Shown one piece after another: positions 34,141 through 45,683 of a stretch of DNA of 64,000 nucleotides. The notes under the pieces were generated by a model. That model saw only the letters and a program-made list of their open reading frames with translations, had not been told where the DNA came from and did no database searches. This DNA comes from Agarophyton chilense (taxonomy: Eukaryota > Rhodophyta > Florideophyceae > Gracilariales > Gracilariaceae): NCBI GenBank assembly GCA_030374765.1, contig JARGXX010000092.1, positions 2,330,001-2,394,000 of the forward strand, written 5' to 3'. The position numbers and the translations under genes are program-made. The stretch's first letter is position 1, and each line of letters opens with the position of its first letter.

Positions 34141-34892
34141 TCTTACAGCAGCAGCTTTTGTTTTTTCAGAATTTCTTAAGGTCTTTTCCATTTCCTCGGC
34201 CTTAAAATATCTGCTAATTGATTCAAGTAACTTTAGAACAGCATCTTCGGACTTTCCAGATAGTCGTTTTTGTAACTGCGATTGAGTTTCTGAATCCAAA
34301 GCGTGGGACTGGCTCTCCACTTAATCAAATTGACCCACTCCACCATCGGGACAGACGCTACTCGCGTAATCTTTGGATATTGCGAGGTAGTGAACTATAG
34401 CCCCGTTTTAATTGGTTGTAAAAAGACTTACAATAGTAGAACCGCATGTAATTATACTTCTATCTCTTTCGCCATACTTTAAGTATCGCGCACTATCTCC
34501 ACTGTGCATAGACTCTTTAAAATAGGTTTTTTCTGGCCGCTGTTCATGTACTTAGAAATTGGAAATTACAAAAGAACTTCAAATCCGTTTAAGACTGCCT
34601 GCATGTAGAGTCCGCAAAAATACTAAAACGTAGACTATCAAAGATTGTAACGCTCGTCAGATAAGTATGATAAAGCCTGTCGGTGTCGTAAAAATGTACC
34701 ATTGAATCTCCACACAATACTTTTAACCAAATTGGAGGAATTTTTATATTTTATACAAGGAACCCATGGCCTTTCGCCATATGCGGCGCTTCGTGCTGCG
34801 GCCGAAAAACTCCACAATATCACAAAATCACAAATCATACCTTTAAATTAAGGTCGTTTCAACTAAAATCCCAGCTTTACATTTCGTTCATT
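34141..34892. other. segment between G2 and the Helitron
   Basis: A minus-strand frame 34320-34072 encodes a Lys/Glu-rich, helix-like peptide (SESQSHALDSETQSQLQKRL-like start) that runs into the G2 LTR; it may be a gene or element fragment cut by G2. Otherwise no support for a gene. The Helitron 3' terminus (CTRR with hairpin) should lie here, but I could not fix it. Confidence 0.35.
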
Positions 34893-36261
34893 TCAAGTAT
34901 GCTGACCTCTGAAGCCTTCTACAAATTCAACGGTTTCCTTCAAAACCGGTGTTTTCACTGAAACAGGCATATTATGAAAGATGTCTGGAGGTCTTGGTTC
35001 GTCTTCTTCTTTGTGCAAAAGGAAGACGTCATTTGCTTTCCTCACTCTTGACAGTCCAACGCAAACCTGTCCCGGCGAAAAAAACTGAGATCGAAAGTCC
35101 ACAACCATCTTGCTAATAGTTGCTCCTTATGCTTTGTGAACCGTAGCTGCAAATGCAAGACGTATGGGAAATTGCCTCCTGCTGAACCTCACATCAGCCA
35201 ATTCGAATACAAAATCAATCCTGTGCAAGATATGATGCCTAAGAAGCCTCCTTTCTTTGTCCAAATCTGTAATTCGAACACATCTTCGAGAGGCCCCAAA
35301 AATGATGAACCTTTTTGCCATTCAAGAGATGTGGATGCAATACATTTCGAATGACCATGACAGGAACTCCAGTTTTAAGCAGTAGCCGATGTGGTGGAAC
35401 ACCTGTAGGAGCGTAATTGTACGTGATTCCCGGTCCTAGAATACTATGAATCTCTGTGTCGTCTCCATCCCTTATAGGCACGAGAGTTGTTGCTGACATA
35501 AGTTCGTAAGTACTGCCTAAGAATAGTTGAAGCGCTCTTTCATTGTGCTCATCAACTAGATGATTCGTTGGTGCAACTATCAGTCAATTGATGCTAAAAT
35601 CTTCCTTTCGGCCGCTCTCCACCCAGTGCCATGGATCTCGGTAGGAATCTTTCAAATCTGAAGTTGATCTCAGAGGCAAGAAAGAGGACTGGGAGAAAGT
35701 GCCTTTCCCCAGCTTCAGGAGAAGCTTAGCAAAATGAGAATCATCTTGCTGTCGTAATTGTTCAGTTAGCCGAAGAACTTTCACTCGTTGATCCCGTAGT
35801 TCGCAATCGTACCAGGGCAGCTCACGTAAGAGATTCACGGGTATGACACTCGCGTTACCATTCGTATCGGTAACAGTCGTAGACCTTGGTATAACCGTTC
35901 GTGGTTGCATCAACTCGCCTGCCAGCACCATGATCATGCCTCCGAAGTCCTTGTTTGAATTTCGTAAGTCCTTCAGAACACTGTTCACAATTTCAAACAA
36001 AAGTTTTGGGAACATAGATGCTTCGTCAATGACGATGACGGCTACCTTCCTCAGAAGCTCAGCACGTTGTGACCTTGACCCATACTTGGATAAGGTTCGA
36101 CGTTCGGGGCTTTGAGCATCTTTTTTGTCATCTACTCCAATTCCCAGAAGACTGTGAAGAGTCCTACCTTCTTCATATAATGCAGAAGCAATATCCGTCG
36201 TTGCCGTCATCTCAATGAACATACGTTCGTGTTCAATGATGTCTAGTAAAAGCGAAAGCAA
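34893..36261 (-). pseudogene. Helitron PIF1-like helicase
   Basis: The Walker B region is intact (VAVIVIDEASMFP). The following box, normally GGD-x-x-Q-x-x-P, reads GELMQPRTVIP. Later come LKTGVPVMVIRNV (motif near helicase V), a LAFAATVHKA segment (usually AxTxHKxQG) and FSPGQVCVGLSRV at the C-terminus (motif VI). Walker A upstream is lost or out of frame. Three frames separated by stops. Confidence 0.85.
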
Positions 36262-36506
36262 ATATATTTTCCAGTCTCTGCATGTACTGGAAGGAAGAAC
36301 ACCTTTCCGTGAGATTAAATTCGTTCTGCTTCCGTCATTTGGCGCAGTCTGGACACTTCTCTCATGATCTTATCAAACACTCGTTGTTGGCCGTCCTTCA
36401 AAATTTTGTATCTATTTCGCAGTTGGTCGCCAGTGCGAGAAGAAGACCTGCAGCGAGTCCGAGCTGCGTCTGAAGCAAGATGAATTTCAGTCTGGCGGAT
36501 GCCGAG

Positions 36507-38592
36507 CTATCTTGCAATTTGAACAAAGTACGTATGCTTCCTGATCAATCTACATCCGTGAAGATCAGATATTTGTATGATTCTCTTCATCGTCTTCTTT
36601 CTCTGCTCAGCAGTTGAACTACCACGTATGTTGGCCATCAAAACCCTTCCATGTCTTTCAATGAGTCCTTCTGGATTCACTCCTTGCTGATAGGACGTGA
36701 AAAGCATACGTCTGAGTTCCGATGGTGTCGAGTAGTATCTGACGGCCTCATTGATTGTAGTTTCGTACTCATTACGGCGTATGTAAAGTCCTGCTGCAAT
36801 TGCGGCTTCTCTGTAGCTCTGGAAGTGGTGATCTCCAAACCACTTCGGTCCATCAAAAGAGTCGAATGGACGATTCATGCGGATAATTCGTAAGGCGAAT
36901 AGTTCTTGATAGGCGGGAAAAACACTTCGAATTCGAGTAACTGTGTTATCTTCTTCCCCGCGCTCGACAACGAACTTTCGAGGATATCCATGGTCTCTGT
37001 CCGCATCTTCTTCTCGAATATATTTCGGAAGTTTGTCGTGGATTCGAACCGTCTCTTTAGTACGCCACATAGTCCAGAGCATGGTAACACGACGGACGCT
37101 TAAAGTAGCGTTCAAGCATTGACGACTTTAATGAACGTGGGAGCCGGGTGTTTCGGACTTGAACCTGCCTCTCTCCTTGAAGGCGAATGTCCAATATCTG
37201 CACTGGCGGATAAATTCGAACGTGTCGGAACTCGAAGAGACTCCAAGCTTCCTTAACCGCGGCGACAACTCTACTCCTCATGTAGGCTCTTATCTCCTTC
37301 TGTAAACCACAAGTTCTCCTTGACTGTCCCCTCCAATCCCTTCCTGTATCTTCACGGCTGGCAAATGTAGTGGTAAGATCCTTGGCGCCTTTTCAGGCAT
37401 ATTTCATGTGATTTGAAACGGCACCACCACACTGTGTTCTTTCTACATTGATATGCGCCTTGTGCTTTCTCGTAAGGTCTTGATTATAAGGCACGACCTT
37501 GAGATTTTCATTTCGTCTTCTCCGATATGTCACTATGTTCGTGTGGTCGTCAATAAAGGTCTCGGGAACAACAAAAAGTTGGTCGTATCCGAAACCACAT
37601 CTTCCATCTCGAGTTCTTCCACGACAGTAAGGGGAATGTCGGTGCATGTTGAATCTTTTCACGAGGCCACGAAGTTCTACATCTTCTGTAGATTTACCTC
37701 TCGGAAGTTTTGCTTTGATCAGCGTGTCAATTATAACTGGATGGTGAATAACCCCACCTTCTAATCAGAGCAGAACATGGTGATGCGGGATGATTCTTTC
37801 TTTGAATTCAAGTTGTTGTGGTAATTCCGGGACATTTCAGCCCGAAAAGATGCTCTGAGTTCTTGTGAAGATCCTTCAGAATTGAATTTGCGTACTGTTT
37901 TTACACTCTTGCGATAAGATCAGGCCTGTCAAATGGTCTAGGACGATCACCTTGTGGCAAAAAGGCCCCGGTATGGTCAATGTCCAGCCCGAGCCTATTC
38001 ATCTCTTCTCGCCAAACATTCATTGTGATGCTGATGAAGAAGGTGGGAGGCCCCAGTTTCGCAACCATTGTTTGGACATCTAACCGCTTTTGTTTCCAGT
38101 ACGTCGGCGATTTCTTGTGATTTCCAGGGAGGTAAAGCTTTCCTGGAGGACCGAGCTCATCATTTCCAGTGTTTGTGCCCTCAAGAAGTTGTCGTTCTCC
38201 TGCCATTCACATCAGTTCGGTTTCCAGGTATCTTAAGCAAAGATCTTCTGTTTTCGTATGGGTTCGGAGCAACCACTGTTGAAGAAGTGTCCCAGAGTTG
38301 AGAAGGAAATTATCACTGTACAAATGTCGCTTTCTCTGCCCACGTAAGTTTTTTTCTCATAGGCGACATGACGTCCCCTGCCAGAGTCTAGAATATCTAT
38401 GTATGATGAAGTGTCATTACGGCAGTGTATCTCACCATATGGATATAGCAATGGGAAGGCTCCCATCTCTGCCACTTTGGAGTGTGGCTTGAGACGCTTA
38501 TACTTTACCACATGCCGTTGAAGGGCACCGGTAGACTGATGAGATTCCCTGTGCCCCAAAAGCTGAGCAACTGGTGCTTTTGTTCGAAACAA
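36507..38592 (-). pseudogene. Helitron Rep (Helitron_like_N and HUH nuclease)
   Basis: The 38206-37901 frame has YLPGNHKKSPTYWKQKRLDV, LGPPTFFISITMNVWREEM and RPFDRPDLIARV, the classic Helitron-like N-terminal signature (G-x-P-x-x-F-x-T, then RPD-L-x-x-RVF). After a frameshift, EFKERIIPHHHVLL (HHH encoded at 37785-37777) is the two-His HUH motif. The 37662-37393 frame gives HSPYCRG...GRCGFGYDQL and VPYNQDL...AHINVE, which follow HUH in Helitrons. The catalytic Tyr region near 36.6-37.1 kb is less clear. Confidence 0.85.
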
Positions 38593-38640
38593 TACATTTG
38601 GTTCAACAATAAAGGCTCTCGTCGATAGCGGCCGACCTCT

Positions 38641-40043
38641 GCTATCTTCTAGTAGGGTCTTGATCCTGCATTGACTTCAATACGTGCTTCTTGGGACCAC
38701 TAGAAGTTTCTGACCACAACTCCTTCTTGAGCTGAGTCACTTGATATATCCAAAAGTAATGGATTATTTTGTGTATCGGAGGCGGGACTAGAGCTTGACT
38801 GAAATATGTTCATGTACCTTTCTAGAACAATTTACGGCCTTGTTTGCAATAGGGCGTACATACTGGGAATGAAATATAGTATGTTTGGGTTTGATAGAAT
38901 TCTCCTTGTGAAATAAAAAGAATAATCATCTGATTCGAGACTTGGAGGTTTTTTGGACAACAAATAGGTGTCTCGAACCTCTCGGCTTGGCACAGATAAG
39001 AAAATATTGCATTGGAGACGAAGAAACGAAGGCCCTCCTCCTCGAGCGTATTAAACGTTCATAAAAGTAACCATGGTTGAGAAAAATCGTATTCAGGTGA
39101 GTAAAATGCCCTTGGAAAGATTGCAAGCTGTAAAAAAATTCAAGTTGAGAGCTCAAATGTGATTCGACCTATGTCCTGTATTACCATACAGTCGACAGTT
39201 CGATGGCAGTCAGATGGTGGAAATAAGTTTAATTGAATCAGAAGAACTTTGATGAGTACCTCGTTTCACGCCTTCTGATGGCCCATACCTAGCGTTATAA
39301 ACACCAGGGTGAACATCTCTTCTTGGTTTAGCTGCACTTTGCATTTTAATGGGTCTCTTTCGGCAGGAACTTTCATGAGATATTCCATCGCCGAAGAACA
39401 TAGGGTTTTCAGGATTATGAGGCTGGAAAGAAGGAGCAGCGGCTTCTCAAGTAGTTTCTGTGTCTACTTCCGGGTTTAAGAAAGCAGAACCATTCTCAAA
39501 AGTTACTTGCCTGGCTGAGCGACGGCGGTTGGAGGTACGAACTCAAGTATTTACAGACCTTCGTGTGCCATGGCTCGCAGTTGTTCTTGCCCAATGACTC
39601 CGGGCGGCTATGTTTACCGAAGATTGGGTGCATGCGCTTCAAATTTTAGCAGCAGGTCTTTTCCTTTAAAGTGGTGTCAATTAAAAAGAAAATAAATTCC
39701 ATCGTACACGTAGAGCTGGTTTAGAAACAAACGCACAGTTTTTTAATAAAATGCGAGTAGTGATTTAGTTAAAAAACGAACGGTAGTTTTAATAGTATAC
39801 GTACAGTAATTTTGTTAAATTTTGTACTGTAACCTAAACGTACAGTAACGTTTTTAAATTTAGTACTGTGACTTTTATCATCTACGTAAAGAGTGAAATA
39901 TTTTGATATCTCTCTAATCCCACGACATCAAGTTCTATTCAAGCGACTCAGCCTTTCATCCGCGGCTAAAATCAACGACATCAACAGCCCTACATCTTCT
40001 TTTGAACTGTCTACTTCTACTACTAATCGAAAAGGACTACAGT
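38641..40043. other. region left of the copia element, no gene recognised
   Basis: Short frames only. A minus-strand frame 39401-39210 (Arg/Ser-rich) may be the N-terminal end of the Helitron ORF, but has no motif. AT content is high around 39.7-39.9 kb, where a tandem repeat is listed. Confidence 0.4.
39800..39877. repeat. two tandem ~39-bp units, each with an inverted TACAGTA/TACTGTA pair
   Basis: Units 39800-39838 and 39839-39877 both start CGTACAGTAA, hold a T/A-rich core (TTAAATTT) and end with GTACTGT plus about ten bases. Each can therefore fold on itself. A more diverged relative may precede them at 39.73-39.79 kb. Confidence 0.7.
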
Positions 40044-40391
40044 ATGGCGCATACTACGAAGGAAAGAAGAATGCTTTGCCTTTCGAGGCTACTTGACCGT
40101 ATGGACACAGTCTATCACGCGTTGCATACGGTTTTGGAAAAAATATGTGTCATACAGACTGCCATTCGACACATTAATAGCGAGGATGACCGCTATAATA
40201 TATTTTATTTGGATGCAATCTGGGATGGAGTGCAACGCGAGGTAAATTTAAGTTATTCTAATCTGGTGGATCCGAAGCTAATTGGTACTGCACAGGACAG
40301 GCAACGTGACGCCTGCCCCACGTGGAACAGTTGTCTCGATATTGAGGCTCAAGAATCTGATGGGAACGCCACGTGTGCCCGAACCAATTAA
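40044..40391 (+). CDS. hypothetical short protein or gene fragment
   Basis: 115 codons from ATG 40044. The first ~70 residues look protein-like (a predicted amphipathic helix RLLDRMDTVYHALHTVLEKI followed by YNIFYLDAIWDGVQRE). GAG-GTAAAT at ~40241 could be a splice donor, after which the peptide is less ordered. No family recognised. It lies between the Helitron and copia and may be a transposon remnant. Confidence 0.3.
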   Translation: MAHTTKERRMLCLSRLLDRMDTVYHALHTVLEKICVIQTAIRHINSEDDRYNIFYLDAIWDGVQREVNLSYSNLVDPKLIGTAQDRQRDACPTWNSCLDIEAQESDGNATCARTN

Positions 40392-40557
40392 AATTTTGAA
40401 TACTATGCCACCCCCGTAGTTGCCTGCCCCCAGCCCCCGTGCCCCCCCTCTGTGTACCCCTCTCAGCTACCACCGCCGGGGTGTTTTGGCCAGCATGCAC
40501 ACGTGGCACGCTCCCGCCAAAACCCCCCCTATGTCGCACTACGCCCCCTTTTGGAGG

Positions 40558-40580
40558 GGTGCGACACTCGTTGTCGCACC
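40558..40580. repeat. 9-bp hairpin
   Basis: GGTGCGACA (40558-40566) and TGTCGCACC (40572-40580) form a perfect stem with a 5-nt loop, inside a C-rich segment (40405-40560). Function unknown. Confidence 0.7.
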
Positions 40581-40812
40581 AATCCTTAACGTAGGTAGAT
40601 GCATATCAGAGCGCTTTGTGAGAGAGTATAATTTATTAAGAAAAACAGACCTGCAATCAGGATCAGCGCGTTTTCTGAGCACCTTGAATGTAAATTCAGA
40701 AAGCGTTAACGGCTTTTGTAAAAGCATGCGAAGCCCAGCGGGTTTTTATCATCGCGAGCATTGAAATAAATAGTTTTTAACTTTCACGCTTTAGTCCGCT
40801 TTCCAGCAGACA

Positions 40813-40817
40813 GTTTG
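40813..40817. repeat. target site duplication of the copia element, left copy
   Basis: GTTTG, repeated at 48145-48149 immediately outside the other LTR. Confidence 0.9.
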
Positions 40818-41005
40818 TATTGATAACAGTAGGATTTCATGTTGCCTTCCAAGGCAAGTTGCCGCCGGCGGTCGAGTGTCTTCGACGCCGGCGCAGCCCA
40901 GTTTATTTAGACAGTGCACATTTTGCGACAGAGCTCGCGTGTCTCACACGTGGCATATGTTGTGGATACTCGCTTCGCCTTGCGTGAGGACACAAATGGT
41001 CAACA
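40818..41005 (-). repeat. copia 3' LTR (left)
   Basis: 188 bp, plus-strand ends TATTGATAAC and GGTCAACA; differs from the partner at two positions (T/G in CACATTTTG and T/A in GTGGATACTC). Confidence 0.95.
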
Positions 41006-41448
41006 CCACCCCTCAAGGCGAAGCTCTACAGACTTCAGCACACTACGGCGAGGATTTCCCAGAATCAACTCGCATCATCAAACTTAAAGAGGCAAGACAT
41101 CTTCACATCAAGAAGTCTCTTCTTAGTACCGTCTTTCAGCATACTAAGGTGTAGTGGCAATCAAGTTTCACACGCTTAATTGTTTGAGTAAACAAACAAC
41201 AGAAAATAACAAAGAACAATACATATTCAATAAAATTGCCACACCAGTAAACTCCTAAAACCGTAGACGAAGTAAAACCCTGTGGGAAAAAACAAACGTC
41301 TTATTCGGGAAAATGGAGAAGGATTGTGACGAACTGATTACAAAAGAACGCAGGGAAACGCAGTAGTATCAAATCTTCAAAACCTGAACAAAACAAAACA
41401 AAACAAAAACAAGGGTAAGTAAAAGACGCTCAACTTCTGTGAACAAAC
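41006..41448 (-). other. copia 3' untranslated region
   Basis: 443 bp between RNase H stop and 3' LTR. Contains an AAAAC-type tandem run at ~41387-41411. Confidence 0.6.
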
Positions 41449-42477
41449 TTAGAATGAGTTCAACGATATCAGACTGACCATCCTCCTCAAATCACGGAGG
41501 GACGCACTTTTCGTCAGGATATCTGCAACTTGATAAAGTCTGGGTATGCGTTCGACCTTGATTACATCTTCTTGGTTCAAGTCTGTCACATGATGCATTT
41601 TCATATCTATGTGTTTGTTTCTTCCCGAAATCTTCGGGTTCGTTGTTAATGATACAGCGGCCGAGCTGTCCAGTAGAACTTTGGTTGCCTCGAACAATAC
41701 ATCTTCGCTCCAGGGCCGCTGATGTGCGAATTCCCAAAACAACTTCCTTATCCAGGAGATGTCTTTTGCACATGTAGAAAGAGCGACATATTCCGCTTCA
41801 ATAGAAGACAGGGCTATGACTGTTTGTCGCTTCGATTTCCACATTATCGGTGCGTTGTTGACGACGATTATATATCCAGTAGTGGATTTTCGTGTCTCAA
41901 TACAACCACGCCAATCGGCGTCAGCATACGCTATTAGTGAAGAGGGAGTTATGGGTGTGTTGGAAGGAAAATGAAGACCATATTCCAGGGTCCCAGCCAC
42001 ATACCGAAATAATCTCTTCAGTAGAGCATAATGTCTCTCTGATGGGTTATGAAGGTGCCTTGATAAGGCAGAGACGCAAAAGGAAAGGTCTGGTCTAGTT
42101 GAAACAGCCAAGTACAAAAGACCACCAATTCCTGACCTATATTCTGCGTGTTTCGTTGTGGATAAAGTAACATCGTTTGCAGTAGTAGAGGAAAAATCCG
42201 CAGAGGAGGGAAAAGGGGAACCAACGCCATTTGCGTGTTCCATGTTGAACTTTTTCAAGAGTTGGACGGCGTACCCATACTGTGTAACTTTGATTCCAGA
42301 AACTGATCTTTCAACATTCCAACCTATGAAGCACTTTAAGTCGCCATAGAGTTTGACGTCGAACGTTGCGGCTAGTTTGCTCTTGAAATGTTTGAGCAGG
42401 CTTTCATCGTTTGCTGCGAATGCGCAGTCGTCCACAATAACTGTGAGCAGAAGATAGCGGGTGTCTTCGTGTGTCAA
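41449..42477 (-). pseudogene. copia reverse transcriptase C-terminal part and RNase H
   Basis: Minus-strand frame of 342 codons. It opens just before the RT catalytic box (LLLTVIVDDCAFAAND, the copia VDD form). It continues with FIGWNVERS, the conserved YRSGIGGLLYLAVSTRPDLS, and RNase H motifs ADADWRGCIETRKSTTGY, SSIEAEYVAL and HIDMKMHHV. This is the correct end of a copia polyprotein. It is out of frame with the upstream RT half, the shift lying near 42490. Confidence 0.9.
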
Positions 42478-43933
42478 GGTTAGATGTGACGAACTTCCAA
42501 GAGAGTAGTGTTTCCGAGAAGAGAGAACCCCATATGATGCCTGCCTGCACTGCTCCGTATAAGGAATTTAGAAGTTTGCAGACGTATCCTGGCTTTTCCT
42601 GAATACCTGTGGAAGTTGTTGGTTGTTCCATGATGATGGGAATGTCCAACTTGCCATAGAGATATGGGTTTGATATGTCTGCTCCTTCCAGAATTAAGTT
42701 GTGGGCGGCGGCGAAGGCCAAGAGAATCCGAAGAGACTCATGACAGGCGACAGGAGCATAGGTGCTATGCGGGTCGAAGTCTACGAAGGGCTTCTGTTTG
42801 TCTCCCCGTAGACAACAGCGTGCCTTCTTCAGAAACTTTTTACCGATACCATCTAGCATTTTTTCTTTGAATACCCAGGTGTAGGGGACTGGTTTCATCC
42901 AGCGCTCTGGCGGAATTAGTTCCCAAGTGCTTCGTCGAGTGAGTGCGTTCATTTCACGGTCGATTGCATCCCACCAACCTGGATCCTTGCAAGCATCTTT
43001 GAAACTGCTTGGAACATGGGGGTCTTCTACAGTTTTCTTGGAGACCCATACGTTCGGGAAGTTGTGCGATGTTGCAGTGAACGCGGTGACCATGTGTTCC
43101 TCGAGATCTGGACTCTCATCATTGTATTGAGTTGTGGTGGATTCCTCGATTTCTAGCTGTCTCGAGATCCCTTCCAATAATGAAGTAAGACTTGGAAGAG
43201 GCGAAGAGTTCAGTAACTTGAAGTCCAAAGTTCGACAAGTAATAACCGAATTCTTTTCCGGTACGAAAACCCGAAGGAGTGTCACATCACTCTGCATTCC
43301 GAGGAAGTGAGCGAATACGGAGCGTGGAAGAAACTCCTTATTCGCAGCCGTCTTCGAGCGGTTTATGAACGCGTATCCAGGTTGTCCAAAGGTGGGGACA
43401 TTTGTGAAGTCCACTTTGACATTTTGATCCCACTCCAGCATTGGTATCCGACCTTGTATGCGTGAGGAAGGCGCACGATTCCTGAGCCAGTTTGCGTGGT
43501 TCATAGCTTCAGCCCAAAATGAAAACGGAAGCTTGCTGGCGAACAGTAATACGCGCGTCCTCGTCCAATGCTCTTGGATCAATCTTTCAGCCGCTCCGTT
43601 GCTCTGTGAGGCGTAAGCGGGGGAGTAGTCCATGTTGATACCGTTATCGAAACAAAAGTTATCCAACTCTGTGCTCTTGTGTTCGCCTGCCCCGTCCAGA
43701 CGAATATTCTTGAGGCGACAAGAGTTGTTCAACTCTAACTCTGATCTCCGCTTGTACCAATCCAGATGTTTGAGAACCGTTGTGCTAGTCTTGTCTTTTA
43801 GAAAGTAAACATCGGACTTGGAGGTCCAATCATCCAAGATGGCCAGGGCATAGATTGCACCCGAAAGTGATGGAGTAACCTTCCCTGAGATATCCATGTG
43901 GATTAATTCAAGTGGCTTTAATGTAGATACGGG
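42478..43933 (-). pseudogene. copia integrase and reverse transcriptase N-terminal part
   Basis: The frame begins in the integrase core (HMDISGKVTPSLSGAIYALA with the first Asp and LDDWTSK, then IRLDGAGEH with the second). SPAYASQSNGAAERLIQ holds the catalytic Glu. RT follows: PYTWVFKEKMLDG, KARCCLRGDKQ, TYAPVACHESLRILLAFAA, LEGADISNPYLYGKLD and LLNSLYGAVQA. Reading then leaves frame before the VDD box. It is separated from the upstream frame by a single in-phase TGA at 43934-43936. Confidence 0.9.
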
Positions 43934-44766
43934 TCAAGATCTCCTGGTTACCGGGTGTCGTTTCATTTTTCCAGTGATACAAGTAACACAGTTTAGTGTA
44001 TCCAGGGTTTTTCGTGGGAAGAAAGGGACGGACTTAAGAATTTTGGCCAGTTGTTGGTAGCGGTCTGGATGTAAGTGGCCTATGCGTGCGTGCCATTCTC
44101 GAGCGAGATCTTGATTGTTATTGAAGGCATCCACCACCATGGCTTGTGTCTGTTCTTCTTCCTTGATGTTCATTACGTAAAGTCCGTGGCTTATCTCGGT
44201 TTCCCAGATTACTTCGTTGTTTCGTCTCGGATCCATGATGAAGCAGCCATTGAATGGTCTCAACGAAGATGTGAATGTCACCATATAGTCTACACTAAGT
44301 GTACCCACTGAGAGAATGTTGGACTGAAAGGAAGGAGCATGGTATGCTTCAATAATTTTTCCTTCGTTGAGTGGAATCCAGATGTGACCTTTTCCTACGA
44401 GCCGTGCTGTACTAGAAGCGACTTGTACAGTTTCGATAGGAATTTTCTCATATCGAACGAACGGTTTTCTAGAGTGGAAGAAATGGTGTGTGGCCCCAGA
44501 ATCAATGTATGCGGTGTCGATTTTGTGTTGAGAGAGTAGAGCTATTTTGCTCTTGAACTTGGCCAAGGAACAGTTGAATGGAGGTGAAGGTGGAGGATCA
44601 TTATGCCTTTGCACCACGTAAGATCCGTAGTTGTGTGTCTGGTCTTTCTCTCCTTCCCTTGGGGCAAAGCGTGATTTCCAATTAGATTGGCGGCGGCTTC
44701 CATTACCTTGGCTACGTTGTTGACCGCTATTGTGAGAACCGTTCCCGCTTCTGTTTTGGTGCGGGT
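43934..44766 (-). pseudogene. copia protease and integrase zinc-binding region
   Basis: Contains the copia protease box IDTAYIDSGATHHFF, later LSVGTLSVDY, and the integrase HHCC zinc finger (WHARIGHLHPDRYQQL...CVTCITGKMKRHP). It ends at a TGA in phase with the integrase core. Upstream it continues the Gag nucleocapsid but is cut by the solo LTR; the coding phase on both sides agrees when 922 bp (LTR plus one target copy) are discounted. Confidence 0.9.
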
Positions 44767-45683
44767 TGTAGAACAACGCCCAGTTAGGGGATACTTGAAG
44801 ATGCAACTCATAGAATGAGGATTGAACCCTCCGAGGGTTATGACTATGATCCCCTCTAAGGTGTGCTGAGGTGGCACTGTTTTCTGGTTAGAGTTCGCCT
44901 ATGAAGTGAAAATTCGGATGGCCCATGGTTGGATTCGCCCCGTGATACACGTGGCTTATCTTTGGCACCGATTTTCGGATATTTGTTAGAACGTTGGACT
45001 TTTGGGCCCTGACAGTGGGATCTCCACGTGTATGGCCCTGAGCAGGTGTGCACTACTGTAGAGTTTAGTTAGTGGGCCCTACTTAGGGAGACGAGATCTG
45101 ACAGTCCGAAGCTCAGAGTAAAATGGGAACCAAGGTTGGTCTTCGATACCTTTAGAGGTTCTTCGTCGCCATCGTTTTGGCCTTACAACCCGGAACGGGC
45201 TCTGGTTAGCAACGCCTGCGTAGGGACACGACTCCACTTGGAGAGTGCCCACGTTTGGGTTCCGTGCAACCACCCCCTTGGGACCGCTCAGACGACCTGC
45301 GTGCACGATACCCCGTGGGGGTTCTGCTTACTTGTTGCGTGCTTTTTGTGTTTCCTTTCGAGGACAGGTTTTCGCCCCTGTATTGGGTTTCTTTTGTTGT
45401 TTCGCCCCTTTTCTGGTTCTCGGGTCCGGTGCCTGTTAGTGCCCGACCCTCGCCCCGTTTTTCCTCTTCGCCGGATTTTCCCCCATTCTTTGGGATACCC
45501 ATATTCATTCCCGATCCAACGGTTTCTACCCCTCACCTCCGTCGGTACTGCCGGAATCCCCCGTGGGAGTTACACCCCACACTACGGGTGGAACGGGGGG
45601 CTCTGTCTCTGAGTCTGCCTCCCCCAGGGAGCAAGGCTTCGAACACCTTGAGAGCACTTCCCGTCGCCGGGTTTTTCTCCACA
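44767..45683 (-). repeat. solo LTR of the G3 gypsy family inserted in the copia Gag-Pol
   Basis: 917 bp, TG...CA, the reverse complement of the G3 LTR at 54431-55347, with few differences. No element interior is attached, so it arose by LTR-LTR recombination after insertion. Direct CGGGT duplications flank it (44762-44766 and 45684-45688). Open frames inside it recur in every copy of the LTR and are not genes. Confidence 0.95.

Larger units (their letters stand above)
34893..38640 (-). mobile_element. decayed Helitron (Rep-helicase) element
   Basis: Minus-strand frames run in Helitron order: an N-terminal Helitron-like domain (38592-37901), the HUH nuclease motif (37777-37785), a Rep/helicase linker (37662-36507) and a PIF1-family helicase (36261-34893). 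Helitrons replicate by rolling circle using the Rep-Hel fusion and leave no target duplication. Many stops and shifts show that this copy is inactive. Ends were not located, so limits are those of the coding remnants. Confidence 0.85.

Noticed and set aside
40405..40560. C-rich stretch considered as a possible telomere-like or G-quadruplex locus
   Set aside because: C-runs are irregular and not a tandem telomeric unit; only a short hairpin next to it is clear.
45136..45612. Open frame of ~158 codons, also found at 54502-54978 and 63672-63983
   Set aside because: The same frames recur on both strands in every copy of the 917-bp G3 LTR, including the solo LTR. They are LTR sequence without protein motifs, so repetition is not evidence of a gene family.
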